The notes: generated by a model not told the origin, from the letters alone. A stretch of DNA of 64,000 bases from Vibrio bivalvicida (GCF_001399455.2 NZ_LLEI02000032.1:310001-374000), one strand, 5' to 3'. Shown: positions 9,177 through 17,809, counted from the stretch's first letter. Made by a program: numbers and translations.

Positions 9177-9213
9177 ACACTGTCGTATTCAGCGGCAATA
9201 TTGAGGAATAACC

Positions 9214-9648
9214 ATGACATCTGAAGCTTCTCGTCTTGTTCAAAACTTTGTTCGAAGCGTTGGAGAAGATATCGCGTTGTACCGCAAGCTCGCTCCGCTA
9301 CTGCAGGATCAGAGAATGCTCTACCTGACCTTTGATGCAGAAAAACTCAATCAAAATATCAATACCCAGAAACCATTGATCGAAAAACTTAACGCCAACG
9401 CAAAGATGAGAAGCCAAGTGATGGACAAACTAGGTTTACCGTTAGAGCAGAGCAGTACAGAAAAGATATTCAATGCTCTACCTCAGTCAATTGCGTACAA
9501 AGTTCGTCACCAGTGGCAAACATTAGCGTCTCTTATTGAACAGTGCCAGCAACTCAATAGTGACAACGGGGCAAGTTCTGCCGCATTCCATGAGCTAATC
9601 AGCAGCCTGAAAGAACCGAGCCAACACACTTACACTGAACTTTTGTAG
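9214..9648 (+). CDS. flgN: Flagellar export chaperone FlgN
   Basis: 144 residues, largely alpha-helical, with a ribosome-binding site (TTGAGGAATAACC) before ATG. FlgN family proteins are cytoplasmic chaperones for the hook-associated proteins FlgK and FlgL, whose genes lie in the opposite arm of this cluster. The call rests mainly on position behind flgM, length and helical heptad character (for example residues 30-60), because FlgN sequences diverge strongly. Confidence 0.82.
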   Translation: MTSEASRLVQNFVRSVGEDIALYRKLAPLLQDQRMLYLTFDAEKLNQNINTQKPLIEKLNANAKMRSQVMDKLGLPLEQSSTEKIFNALPQSIAYKVRHQWQTLASLIEQCQQLNSDNGASSAAFHELISSLKEPSQHTYTELL

Positions 9649-9652
9649 CGAT

Positions 9653-10348
9653 ATGGAGAAAGTGTTAGCACAGCTGCGCAGGTTGATCCGGCTGACCTTA
9701 ATTTCTCTTACGCTAATGAATCCAGTTACTGTGCTTGCTACTTCGCATCCAGTTGATCTCGAGCAAGAGCTTAGCTTGTTATCACCCTATAAGCAGCAAA
9801 TTCAAGCTAGGCTGAACGCTAACCAGGCCCTGATCCAAGACATATCGCACCAGCTTGAAAGTCAAAAACTGCCGAAACTCTTAGTCCTACTTCCTATGCT
9901 AGAGTCATCTTACAACCCCAACGCCGTTTCTCGTGCGAATGCCGCTGGTTTGTGGCAACTTATCCCAGCAACCGCCAAGCGCTTTGGCTTAAATGTCAGC
10001 CAAAATAACGACCAACGCTTTGACCCCGCCGCTAGTACAGATGCAGCTATTAACTATCTAAGTTTTCTCTATAGTAAGTTCGGTGATTTAACACTAACTC
10101 TTGCCGCGTATAATGCGGGAGAAGGAAGGGTAGCCAGAGCAATTCAACGAGCCGGCAGCCAGCATTATTCTCACCTCACACTTCCGGCTGAAACCAGTCA
10201 GTACGTCAATCGATTTTACGCTTTACTTGATCTGGTCGAATTGAATCATCTTACTAATGACTCAAATCATCGACTATTTCTGTTTGGACTGAAACCCGCA
10301 ACGCCTTTAATTGATTTGCATCCACTTCCCCCACTTATTGAGCTATAA
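9653..10348 (+). CDS. SLT-type lytic transglycosylase linked to the flagellar cluster
   Basis: 231 residues starting four bases after flgN. A signal peptide (residues 1-30, LISLTLMNPVTVLATS) is followed by a soluble lytic transglycosylase domain: LLVLLPMLESSYNPNAVSRA with the catalytic Glu, NAAGLWQLIPATAKRFGL, and TLTLAAYNAGEGRVARAI. It resembles the catalytic domain of MltD but has no LysM repeats. It would cleave peptidoglycan glycan strands in the periplasm. Because the FlgJ here lacks a hydrolase domain, I infer that this enzyme opens the wall for rod passage, comparable to SltF of Rhodobacter. Confidence 0.88.
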   Translation: MEKVLAQLRRLIRLTLISLTLMNPVTVLATSHPVDLEQELSLLSPYKQQIQARLNANQALIQDISHQLESQKLPKLLVLLPMLESSYNPNAVSRANAAGLWQLIPATAKRFGLNVSQNNDQRFDPAASTDAAINYLSFLYSKFGDLTLTLAAYNAGEGRVARAIQRAGSQHYSHLTLPAETSQYVNRFYALLDLVELNHLTNDSNHRLFLFGLKPATPLIDLHPLPPLIEL

Positions 10349-10528
10349 GCGGAATTTAATTTTGTGGTTAGGCTAGATACCCACTCCAATCAACGTAACT
10401 ATCGATTACAGAACAACATTTTTCTAGATGACTCGAATCCCCACTCAGATAAAAGCTTAAAAAACGCTCGCTTGTCTAGGTTTTTATAGCCAACCGCTCA
10501 TAATTAAAGCAAACAGTAAAATTAGGGG

Positions 10529-10557
10529 TTTACAACTTTTCTCTAGCTCTATATTAT
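10529..10557 (+). promoter_or_regulatory. Sigma-70 promoter of tRNA-Ser
   Basis: TTTACA (10529-10534) and TATTAT (10552-10557) are spaced by 17 bases and end 13 bases before the tRNA 5' end. The preceding stretch from 10349 shows no gene. Confidence 0.7.
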
Positions 10558-10570
10558 TCGCTTCAACAAC

Positions 10571-10661
10571 GGAGAGATGGCTGAGTGGTTGAAAGCACCG
10601 GTCTTGAAAACCGGCATACGTTAATAGCGTATCTAGGGTTCAAATCCCTATCTCTCCGCCA
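10571..10661 (+). tRNA. tRNA-Ser (anticodon UGA)
   Basis: Acceptor stem GGAGAGA/TCTCTCC with encoded CCA at 10659-10661. The anticodon loop CTTGAAA between CCGGT/ACCGG arms gives anticodon TGA. A long variable arm (CATACG...CGTATC) and T loop GTTCAAATC confirm a class II serine tRNA. Confidence 0.97.
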
Positions 10662-10670
10662 CATTCAGAA

Positions 10671-10699
10671 AGCCCGCTAATTTTTTAGCGGGCTTTCGT
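10671..10699 (+). terminator. Rho-independent terminator after tRNA-Ser
   Basis: A ten-base-pair perfect stem AGCCCGCTAA/TTAGCGGGCT with a four-T loop starts ten bases after the tRNA CCA end. Confidence 0.85.
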
Positions 10700-10821
10700 C
10701 GTTTTAGCGCAAGTAAAGTTAATAGGGATTCATTAAATCCCTAGTTGAACGCAACTCGACTTTCAAACACGTCCCATAAGAAAGCTGCTCAGTAATCAGC
10801 GGCTTATCGTCTCAAATCATT

Positions 10822-11307
10822 CTAAAGATAATCGATATCTTCATTTTCACCCTGAACATAACTACCAAGGTGAGTTGAGAAACGTTTGGTCTCAATCAAT
10901 TCAATAAGCTTATCTTTGAGTTCTGCTGGATATATTCTTTTATCTGCTAGCTCAGGGATTGGAACCCACTCAACGTCTTGAATGTAGCCTTCATCATTTA
11001 GTCCTGCTAAATTCTCTAGATGAGGTGTCCCTAAAAACCCTTCAATTAAATAAAAGAACTCGGCGTGGTAGCGCTGTTTATGCGTTTCGAGAAACTCCCT
11101 TACGCAGATAAGCTCTCCAACTTGAACATCGATCCCCGCCTCTTCTTTAAACTCACGCACCACACAGGCTTTCGAGCTTTGATCGCTTGGCTCCATACCA
11201 CCACCGGGGGGAATCCAATACTCACCGGTAAAGTCTTTCACTTTAACAAGTAGCATTGCACCGTCTTTAATCAGTATCCCTGCGGCGCGAATTCGATGTT
11301 CCATCAT
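10822..11307 (-). CDS. Nudix hydrolase
   Basis: 161 residues. The Nudix box region is at about residues 36-60: GGGMEPSDQSSKACVV then REFKEEAGI. The REFKEE core is intact, but the first acidic position of the G-x5-E part is Gln here. Nudix enzymes hydrolyse nucleoside diphosphates linked to another moiety, with a divalent metal; the substrate cannot be deduced. It starts seven bases after the neighbouring deacetylase-like gene on the same strand, so the two are probably cotranscribed. Confidence 0.85.
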   Translation of the reverse strand: MMEHRIRAAGILIKDGAMLLVKVKDFTGEYWIPPGGGMEPSDQSSKACVVREFKEEAGIDVQVGELICVREFLETHKQRYHAEFFYLIEGFLGTPHLENLAGLNDEGYIQDVEWVPIPELADKRIYPAELKDKLIELIETKRFSTHLGSYVQGENEDIDYL

Positions 11308-11314
11308 TTATCCT

Positions 11315-12238
11315 TTAACTTTGGTAGCTGTTCAACGCGGCACGAATAAGCTGCATATGAATTGGGACAAGAGCCTGATGCTCACTGCGGTAGCCGCCAC
11401 CAACCACACATGCAATTGGTAAGTTCCTTCGTTTAGCAAGATCAAACATATATGCATCTCGCGTGTAGATAGCGTCACTAGAGATGTTCAAATACCCTAG
11501 CTCGTCATCTTCATGAATATCAACGCCTGCATCATATAGAATGAGATCGGGCTGATGTAGATTAACTGCCATTTCAACCACCGAGGTGAATGCCTCAAGA
11601 AACTCAGCATCCCCCGTTTCTCTGCTTAGCGGTACATCGAGATCAGAATCTGGCTTGCGCGCAGGGAAGTTCTTATCACAGTGAAAAGAGAGCGTAACTA
11701 TCGCGTCCTCTTCTTCACACAGTGTTGCCGTGCCATCTCCATGATGAACATCGCTGTCAACAATCAAAACCTTATCTATCCCTTTAAGAGTCAGCGCCCT
11801 TTTGGCTGCCAACACTAGATCGTTGACTAAACAGAAGCCACTACCAAAATCCCTGTGCGCATGGTGATATCCACCGCTTAAATGGATAGCGACGCCATGT
11901 TTAACGGCCTGATGAACCGTTTCGCAGGTTCCACCAGCGGACGTCAACGTCCGAGTAATCAGTGTTTCGCTCCATGGAAAGCCGATTCGGCGCATCTTTG
12001 GCGCAGGTAGTTCACCTGACGTAAGAAGTTGTATGTAGTCAGGACAATGAACCTGATTCACTTCCGCCTGCTCAACTGGGGCTGGCTGCACATATTGAAA
12101 AGTCTGCTGCCATATCGGGTTTACAGCTCGCTGCTGTTCAATTGCCTCAAACAGCAGCCGATACTTATTGATTGGATAGCGATGCCCTTCAGGCAGCGGC
12201 AACTCAGAATAGAGGGAGTGGTAAATCAGAGGAATCAT
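11315..12238 (-). CDS. Histone deacetylase/acetylpolyamine amidohydrolase family protein
   Basis: 307 residues. Conserved metal and catalytic residues of the arginase/deacetylase superfamily are visible: the tandem histidines in SGGYHHAHRDFGSGFC, the Asp-x-His zinc ligands in VDSDVHHGDGTA, the second Asp in LYDAGVD, and the C-terminal VVGGGY. Bacterial members deacetylate small molecules or lysine side chains in the cytoplasm. The natural substrate is unknown. The start ATG lies 64 bases from a Fur-like box on the far side. Confidence 0.88.
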   Translation of the reverse strand: MIPLIYHSLYSELPLPEGHRYPINKYRLLFEAIEQQRAVNPIWQQTFQYVQPAPVEQAEVNQVHCPDYIQLLTSGELPAPKMRRIGFPWSETLITRTLTSAGGTCETVHQAVKHGVAIHLSGGYHHAHRDFGSGFCLVNDLVLAAKRALTLKGIDKVLIVDSDVHHGDGTATLCEEEDAIVTLSFHCDKNFPARKPDSDLDVPLSRETGDAEFLEAFTSVVEMAVNLHQPDLILYDAGVDIHEDDELGYLNISSDAIYTRDAYMFDLAKRRNLPIACVVGGGYRSEHQALVPIHMQLIRAALNSYQS

Positions 12239-12301
12239 AACAACACAAAGTCCATAAGGTTGGATTCATGGTATCAGCTTGATTTGCGGTTGCAAAACAA
12301 G

Positions 12302-12320
12302 TTAAATGATAATGATTACC
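12302..12320. promoter_or_regulatory. Fur-like box
   Basis: The 19 bases TTAAATGATAATGATTACC match 14 of 19 positions of GATAATGATAATCATTATC, with the central AATGATAAT perfect. The site is 22 bases before the small frame at 12342 and 64 bases before the deacetylase-like gene on the other strand, so it could serve either. Confidence 0.45.
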
Positions 12321-12341
12321 AATACAATGTAAGAGCTCAGT

Positions 12342-12458
12342 TTGAATACTCGATACTACCTATTACTAGGGGTTGCGGCAGGAACTTTATCTGCCCTGTT
12401 TTTGTTTCTAGCGATGTTATTAAGCAGTTGGTTTTTGATACGAATAGTTCTTTCCTGA
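12342..12458 (+). CDS. Possible small transmembrane peptide (38 aa)
   Basis: A frame opening with TTG at 12342 and ending TGA at 12456 encodes a strongly hydrophobic peptide: residues 6-28 (YLLLGVAAGTLSALFLFLAM) form one clear membrane helix, followed by a second hydrophobic patch and a positive Arg. AAGAG about ten bases upstream could be a ribosome-binding site. No ATG is available in the helix-encoding frame upstream. I do not recognise the family; single-helix peptides of this kind occur in iron- or stress-regulated loci. It may be chance, hence the low confidence. Confidence 0.35.
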   Translation: MNTRYYLLLGVAAGTLSALFLFLAMLLSSWFLIRIVLS

Positions 12459-12597
12459 CCATATAGATTGACATTGAATGTAAGAATTTTACGTTCTATG
12501 AAAACTTTCATAATAGTGAAAGCATTCAAAGCAAGAGGCTTTTTTAGGCGCAAAGCATTTGAATGTAACGTGATATACCTTATAGAAAATCATGAAA

Positions 12598-12611
12598 TGA
12601 AAGCGATTTCA
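12598..12611. promoter_or_regulatory. LacI-family operator candidate upstream of porin
   Basis: TGAAAGCGATTTCA fits the LacI/GalR-family pattern TGAAANCGNTTTCA exactly with the central CG. A near-identical half occurs before the lacI-type gene at 14433. It likely binds one of the two LacI regulators of this locus. Confidence 0.65.
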
Positions 12612-12802
12612 TTGAATTCATCGCCTTTGATAAATATAGATATCCAGTTGTTTTTAATATTAATAAACGACTCACCATACTAGAGTGTAGTTTCATGACA
12701 GTCTCCTCCTAGGCGTGGTGTGAAGCGCTCAAACCTTTTCATCCATTTCATTTTTTAAGATTCCCAATAGAACAACAACACAATGTCATATAGGGAATTA
12801 TC

Positions 12803-14131
12803 ATGAAAAAACTTAAGCTATTGCCTATTTCAATTGCAGTGGCAGCTTCGCTTGCTTCCGTCACCTCTTTTGCTACTGAAACTGAACTACAGGCACTCGA
12901 ACAACGCATTCAGGAACTGGAAAGCCGGATGCAGACCGATTATGTCAACGACCAGCAACCTGCTGTGCTAACTCCAGATATTGAAGTCCCTCTCGGCGTG
13001 GTCTTCTCTGGTTATGCTCGCTATGGCGCACATTACCAATCCGGTGACCAGAAGTATGTTCAGGTCGATGGATCATTTAATGGCTCGTCAGCGATTGGTC
13101 GTTTAGGCAACGAAGGCAACGGCGGAGAGTTCCAGTTGGCAAAAGTGTTTCAAAGTGACAGCGGCGCTATCTGGGATGTTGTAGTGATGTTCGACCATTG
13201 GGGTGATGAGGTAAACATCAAAAAAGCCTACGCTGGTGCAACCAACGTATTTGAAAGTCAGCCCAACGCTTATGTATGGGCTGGGCGTGACTTCCACCAG
13301 CGTCCACAACAAGGCATCAATGATTATTTCTGGATGATGCATGATGGTCAAGGTGGCGGCATTAACAACCTAGAACTTGGCTCGGTCAAGCTTGATTTTG
13401 GCGTAGTCGGTGCTGTTGACAGCTGCAGCCCAACGATAGAACCAGGTGCTAATCCATCAATCAACTGTACTGGTGGTGCGGGTACTGGCGACAGTGGCGC
13501 TTACGCTTTCACTTCCAAACTGCATGGCATCAATTTAGGCTTCGCCGACCTTGAGCTGTACGCTAATTACGGCTTTGATTCAGAAGCGATTGATGATGCA
13601 AAGAGTATTAATGCGTACCAACTGGGAGCGGTTTTCTCTCGTCCACATGACAATGGCTCCAACCGACTGGTTCTAAGATACTCTGATAATGCGGATAACG
13701 GTGTTTTCTGGAAAACCGATAATCTGACGACTCTCTATGCGAGCTTTGATGGTAACAGCACACTTGGTGAAAACGCCGCTATCGAGTACTTGCTTGCTTA
13801 CCACGATTACTCCGTCGACGGCTCTTCAAAGGTCGAAGATGAGCGAACCAACTACAGTGCCATCGTTCGCCCTATGTACTTCTGGAATGATGTTCACTCG
13901 ACTTGGTTAGAAGCGGGTTATCAAGTAGTCGACTACGCGAGAGCCTCTGATGACAACTCTGGTTGGAAAGTGACGCTTTCACAAAACATCGCCTTTGATT
14001 GGGGATCTGGTGCACGTCCAATGCTCCGCTTTTACGCAACAGCAGGCGAAGTCGACAATAAAGCAACCGCAACAACAACCGCTAAGCAAGATACATTTAG
14101 CTTAGGCGCCATGTGGGAAGCCTGGTGGTAA
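12803..14131 (+). CDS. LamB-family oligosaccharide porin (BglH/ScrY-like)
   Basis: 442 residues. A signal peptide (to about residue 24, SVTSFA) is followed by a short coiled coil (TELQALEQRIQELESRMQ), as in the ScrY and BglH porins, then a LamB-type beta barrel: VFSGYARYGAHYQSG, YVWAGRDFHQRPQQGINDYF, and the C-terminal FSLGAMWEAWW ending with an aromatic residue for outer-membrane insertion. It would let a di- or oligosaccharide across the outer membrane. The adjoining ABC system and GH1 enzyme suggest a beta-glucoside. A strong ribosome-binding region precedes ATG. Confidence 0.85.
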   Translation: MKKLKLLPISIAVAASLASVTSFATETELQALEQRIQELESRMQTDYVNDQQPAVLTPDIEVPLGVVFSGYARYGAHYQSGDQKYVQVDGSFNGSSAIGRLGNEGNGGEFQLAKVFQSDSGAIWDVVVMFDHWGDEVNIKKAYAGATNVFESQPNAYVWAGRDFHQRPQQGINDYFWMMHDGQGGGINNLELGSVKLDFGVVGAVDSCSPTIEPGANPSINCTGGAGTGDSGAYAFTSKLHGINLGFADLELYANYGFDSEAIDDAKSINAYQLGAVFSRPHDNGSNRLVLRYSDNADNGVFWKTDNLTTLYASFDGNSTLGENAAIEYLLAYHDYSVDGSSKVEDERTNYSAIVRPMYFWNDVHSTWLEAGYQVVDYARASDDNSGWKVTLSQNIAFDWGSGARPMLRFYATAGEVDNKATATTTAKQDTFSLGAMWEAWW

Positions 14132-14211
14132 TCAGCACAATACTGTCCAACTATTTCGCTAGCAATCTAACAATATTCTGCTAGCCGCTTCAACTTAACT
14201 CCAAACCATTT

Positions 14212-14237
14212 GAGCCACTTTTTAGCGGCTCTTTTTT
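14212..14237 (+). terminator. Rho-independent terminator of porin gene
   Basis: GAGCCACT...AGCGGCTC stem with one mismatch, followed by six T residues. Confidence 0.75.
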
Positions 14238-14301
14238 GTGGGTAGCAAAACCTAGATTCAATCATCTCAGCAATACATTTGTGCATCAAATAACCATTTC
14301 A

Positions 14302-14314
14302 TGAAACAGTTTCA
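14302..14314. promoter_or_regulatory. Operator-like palindrome
   Basis: TGAAACAGTTTCA is a perfect 13-base inverted repeat, embedded in a further TTTCATGAAA palindrome just upstream. It resembles LacI-family half-sites but has a different centre from the other two sites. Confidence 0.45.
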
Positions 14315-14432
14315 TGAAGTAGATCGAAACTGCATACCGCTTCATCCTTTGAACAATAAGGCTTTTCAGGGCTTATTTGAGTGTGACTTTTCTCACATAG
14401 GCTTTAACCAAGATCTTTAATACTAAGCCTCA

Positions 14433-14446
14433 TGAAAGCGGTTTCT
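14433..14446. promoter_or_regulatory. LacI-family operator candidate, autoregulatory
   Basis: TGAAAGCGGTTTCT matches TGAAANCGNTTTCA at all but the last position. It lies 46 bases before the GTG start of the lacI-type gene and heads the whole uptake operon. Confidence 0.6.
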
Positions 14447-14491
14447 AAAACGTTCATGCGTTCAAGTGAAAAGCAGTTGTAGAGGTAAGTA

Positions 14492-15487
14492 GTGGCAACC
14501 ATAAAAGATGTTTCTGAGTATGCAGGCGTTTCTCAAGCGACAGTATCTCGCGTCATCAATGGCACGAGTCGAGTGAGCCATGACAAAAAGCTCAAGGTAG
14601 AGAAAGCCATACAAGTTCTGGGTTACCGCCCAAACTCGATTGCTCAGGCACTCGCATCTAGCCGCACTGGCAGCATTGGCATCATAGTCCCTGAGCTCGG
14701 TGGTCCGTTTTATTCTGGCATCCTGCATAGTATTGAAAAAAGGCTACGCCGTTTTGGCTATCACGTAATCGTCACTGCTGGCTCAAATACCGAACAGGGC
14801 CAACGTGAGTCGGTGGAATTTCTACTTGGTCGTCGAGTCGATGCAATGATTTTGCACACTCAGCACCTCTCAGATGACTACCTCACAGAGCTTGAAGCAA
14901 AAGGAGTGGCTTTGGTTTTGGTCAATCGTTTCGTACCAGAACTAGCGCAGAACTGTATCGAAATTGATAACGAATTAGGGGGCCAACTAGCAACCGAATA
15001 TTTGTTGCGAATGGGGCATCGCGACATTGCATGTATTACCGGCCCTCTGGACAAATCAGATGCACGGGGGCGTCTGCAGGGTTACCGCAAAGCGATTGAA
15101 GATGCGGGACTGCTGTTCGACGAAGCACTGATTTCAGAGGCCGGTTTTACCGAAGAGTCTGGCATAAGCGCAATGCGCAAGCTCCTCAAGCGTGAGCGCC
15201 CTTTTACCGCCGTTTTTGCCAGTAATGATCATATGGCGTTCGGCGCTTTTGAGGTATTGAAAGAGCACAACATTCAGGTCCCAGATCAGGTGTCACTGAT
15301 CGGCTTCGATGACATTTTGTTTGCTCGTTATATTTCGCCGCCGCTTACAACCGTGAATTTTCCCATTGAGCAAATGAGTGCCGAAGCGGTTCAACTGGTT
15401 ATTCAAATACTCAACAAAAACAAGCGAGATGTGAGCTTCAAACTGTCACCTACCCTAGTGCCTAGAAGCTCAGTAAAACAACTCTAA
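14492..15487 (+). CDS. LacI-family transcriptional regulator of the sugar locus
   Basis: 331 residues with GTG start preceded by AGAGG. The N-terminal helix-turn-helix reads MATIKDVSEYAGVSQATVSR, then the hinge and a periplasmic-binding-protein-like effector domain (TGSIGIIVPELGGPFYSGIL; FTAVFASNDHMAFGAFEVL; SLIGFDDILFARYISPPLT). It is the first gene of a colinear run with the ABC transporter and GH1 enzyme, only 24 bases from the binding-protein gene. It probably represses this operon and the porin until the sugar is present. Confidence 0.93.
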   Translation: MATIKDVSEYAGVSQATVSRVINGTSRVSHDKKLKVEKAIQVLGYRPNSIAQALASSRTGSIGIIVPELGGPFYSGILHSIEKRLRRFGYHVIVTAGSNTEQGQRESVEFLLGRRVDAMILHTQHLSDDYLTELEAKGVALVLVNRFVPELAQNCIEIDNELGGQLATEYLLRMGHRDIACITGPLDKSDARGRLQGYRKAIEDAGLLFDEALISEAGFTEESGISAMRKLLKRERPFTAVFASNDHMAFGAFEVLKEHNIQVPDQVSLIGFDDILFARYISPPLTTVNFPIEQMSAEAVQLVIQILNKNKRDVSFKLSPTLVPRSSVKQL

Positions 15488-15511
15488 ATAAAGTCATTTA
15501 AGGACAAGAAG

Positions 15512-16756
15512 ATGAAACTAAAAACTTTGACGCTTGCCACTGTCACCGCACTTGGACTTGCTACGACAGTCAACGCCGCCGATTCAAACATTCGCTTTGA
15601 CGGCTTCCCAGACTTCGATAGCAGCCTCAAGGTTCTGCTGCCTGACTTCGAAAAAGAGACGGGAATCAAGGTCGATTACCTGATGAACAATCATGGCGAC
15701 CACCACACCAAACTGACCACTAACCTTGCGACAGGCTCAGGTGCAGGCGATGTTATTGTCGTTGATGTTGAAAAGATTGGCCCTTTTGTCGCTTCTGGCG
15801 GCTTAGTTAACCTATCTGAAAACTATGGTGCCGATAAGTTTGCCGAGAGTTTTGCTCCTTATGCTTGGGCACAAGGTAAAGGTGCCGACGGCGATGTTTA
15901 TGGTATGCCTGTCGACCTAGGCCCAGGAGTGATGTACTACCGCAGTGATGTGTTTGCTAAAGCAGGCATTGATGTAAACCAAGCGATCAAAGACTGGGAT
16001 TCTTACATCAAAGCGGGTGAGGAGCTGAAGAAAAAAGACGTTTACCTGATTGCTTCTGCGGCCGACGTTGCCCAAGCGATTATCTTCACCACAGTGCCTG
16101 AAGGAGAAGGGCTCTACTTCGATGCAGACGGTAACCCTGTGGTCACCTCTGAGCGCTTTGTGCATGCTTTCGAAGTAGCCAAAGAGATCCGTGAAAAAGG
16201 CTTAGATGCGCGAATCTTAGCGTGGTCAAACGAATGGTATGAAGGTTTCCGCAATGGCACCTTTGCCACTCAATTGTCTGGTGCATGGCTGCTTGGTCAC
16301 CTCAATAACTGGATCGCACCTGAAACCGCAGGTAATTGGGGCGTTTCTCACCTACCAGATGGTATCTATGGTAGCTGGGGGGGATCTTTCCTCTCAATTC
16401 CAACTCAGTCAAAACACCAAGATGAAGCGTGGAAACTGATTGAATACATGACAACGCGTCGTGATATTCAACTTAAGCACTTTGAAACCATTGCGGCATT
16501 CCCAGCCAACACCCAAACCTACGATGACGCTTTGTTCCAAGAGGAAGTGGAATTCCTCGGCGGTCAAAAAGCCCGTTTGCTGTTTGCTGATGTGGCGAAA
16601 AACATCAAGCCTGTCGCTCCGGCTAAAGGTGACCACGTTGCTCGCTCGATAATCTTAGAAAATGCTCTGATGGAAGTGCTTGATGAAGGTAAAGACATCA
16701 AAACTGCACTCAAAGAAGCAGAACGCATGATTAAGCGTCGTACACGCAATCTTTAA
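15512..16756 (+). CDS. ABC sugar transporter, periplasmic binding protein
   Basis: 414 residues. Signal peptide to about residue 23 (LGLATTVNAAD), then a family 1 extracellular solute-binding fold: VLLPDFEKETGIKVDYLMNN, GDVIVVDVEKIGPFVASGGL, YGMPVDLGPGVMYYRSDVF. It delivers an oligosaccharide to the two permeases encoded next. AAGGAC precedes the ATG. The GH1 beta-glucosidase in the same operon suggests a beta-linked glucose disaccharide such as cellobiose or laminaribiose, but specificity cannot be read from sequence. Confidence 0.92.
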   Translation: MKLKTLTLATVTALGLATTVNAADSNIRFDGFPDFDSSLKVLLPDFEKETGIKVDYLMNNHGDHHTKLTTNLATGSGAGDVIVVDVEKIGPFVASGGLVNLSENYGADKFAESFAPYAWAQGKGADGDVYGMPVDLGPGVMYYRSDVFAKAGIDVNQAIKDWDSYIKAGEELKKKDVYLIASAADVAQAIIFTTVPEGEGLYFDADGNPVVTSERFVHAFEVAKEIREKGLDARILAWSNEWYEGFRNGTFATQLSGAWLLGHLNNWIAPETAGNWGVSHLPDGIYGSWGGSFLSIPTQSKHQDEAWKLIEYMTTRRDIQLKHFETIAAFPANTQTYDDALFQEEVEFLGGQKARLLFADVAKNIKPVAPAKGDHVARSIILENALMEVLDEGKDIKTALKEAERMIKRRTRNL

Positions 16757-16779
16757 TTGGTTACATATTTGGTAAGAAA

Positions 16780-16800
16780 GGAAGGCGTACAGCGCCTTCC
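16780..16800 (+). other. Intercistronic hairpin after the binding-protein gene
   Basis: GGAAGGCG/CGCCTTCC stem with a five-base loop between the binding-protein and first permease genes, without a T run. Such hairpins often protect the upstream mRNA 3' end and raise binding-protein output relative to the permeases. Confidence 0.55.
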
Positions 16801-16818
16801 TGACTAGAGGTCGTTACT

Positions 16819-17808
16819 ATGAATCATGCAGCGAGCAAGGTTATGGAAACATCACAACGCGAAAGCCTTTTTTCTCGCCTGAGTTTGAAAGCGCTTACAC
16901 CGTATGGATTCCTACTGCCGTTTTTGATTATTTTCTCGGTATTTGGGATTTTCCCACTGCTTTTTTCTATCTATCTCTCTTTTCATGAGTGGAACCCGGT
17001 CGAAGGCCTTGGCGCTATGGACTATGTGGGGCTAGAGAACTACCACATTGCCCTAACCGACCCTTGGTTGTGGCGCTCATTAAAAAACACACTCTGGCTT
17101 GCGATTACGTCAGGTGTGGCACAGCACTTAGTCGCTCTGCCCGTTGCCTACATTTTGGTCTCGATGAGTGATCGTCTTCGCCACTGGCTAACATCCGCGT
17201 ATTTTCTGCCTTTCATTACCTCGACGGTTGCAGCATCACTGATCTTTTTCAACATGTATTCGCCCAACTCAGGAATCATTAACCAAAGCTTGATGGCATT
17301 AGCGGATAGCTCTTTGTTTGGCTGGGCATTTGCTTGGGTAAATGACTACCAACCAATCCGTTGGCTTGATGACGCCACCATGGTGAAACCGTCTATCGCA
17401 ATTATGGTGTTCTGGAAATACACCGGCTTCAACATTGTGCTCTACACAACCGGTTTGATGACAATTCCAAAGGATATTCTTGAAGCCGCCCGTATGGATG
17501 GTGCTAACGCTTGGCGCCGCTTCTGGAGTATTTCACTACCTATGATTCGTCCATTTATCTTCTTTGCAGTCACCATGACCATCATCGGCAACCTGCAGTT
17601 GTTTGAAGAACCGTTTGTGTTAACACGTGGCACGGGTGGTACCGGCCAATCTGGCTTAACCATCTCAATGTACTTGTACAAAGTGGGTTGGGAATGGCTT
17701 GAGATGGGCACCGCTTCAGCGATCTCTTGGCTGCTGTTTATGTTGATTGCTGGCTGTACCGCAATTCAATTCTTCTTCTTCGGTAAAAAAGGTCTGGGAG
17801 AGCAATAA
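16819..17808 (+). CDS. ABC sugar transporter permease 1 (MalF-type)
   Basis: 329 residues with six or so membrane helices, starting after a short cytoplasmic leader (PYGFLLPFLIIFSVFGIFPL). The ATPase-coupling EAA loop is at about residues 220-240 (DILEAARMDGANAWRRFWSI). It forms the inner-membrane channel together with the permease encoded two bases downstream. Operon position between binding protein and second permease is typical of CUT1 carbohydrate uptake systems. Confidence 0.93.
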   Translation: MNHAASKVMETSQRESLFSRLSLKALTPYGFLLPFLIIFSVFGIFPLLFSIYLSFHEWNPVEGLGAMDYVGLENYHIALTDPWLWRSLKNTLWLAITSGVAQHLVALPVAYILVSMSDRLRHWLTSAYFLPFITSTVAASLIFFNMYSPNSGIINQSLMALADSSLFGWAFAWVNDYQPIRWLDDATMVKPSIAIMVFWKYTGFNIVLYTTGLMTIPKDILEAARMDGANAWRRFWSISLPMIRPFIFFAVTMTIIGNLQLFEEPFVLTRGTGGTGQSGLTISMYLYKVGWEWLEMGTASAISWLLFMLIAGCTAIQFFFFGKKGLGEQ

Positions 17809-17809
17809 G

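Larger units (their letters stand above)
12239..12802. other. Intergenic region before the porin gene
   Basis: This 564-base AT-rich gap contains a Fur-like box, a possible 38-codon membrane peptide, a LacI-type operator, and near 12721 a second partial palindrome (TGAAGCGCTCA). No larger gene with coding character was seen on either strand. Confidence 0.6.
14132..14491. other. Regulatory gap between porin and LacI-type gene
   Basis: The 360-base gap contains the porin terminator and two operator-like palindromes (14302-14314 and 14433-14446). No further gene is visible. Confidence 0.6.

Noticed and set aside
1..10348. Classification as the polar flagellar cluster
   Set aside because: FlgJ lacks the hydrolase domain and cheV/cheR are absent; polar cannot be formally excluded without the missing flank.
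12356..12553. A minus-strand frame in the porin upstream gap
   Set aside because: It has no ribosome-binding site and polar random-like composition; the hydrophobic plus-strand frame is the better candidate.
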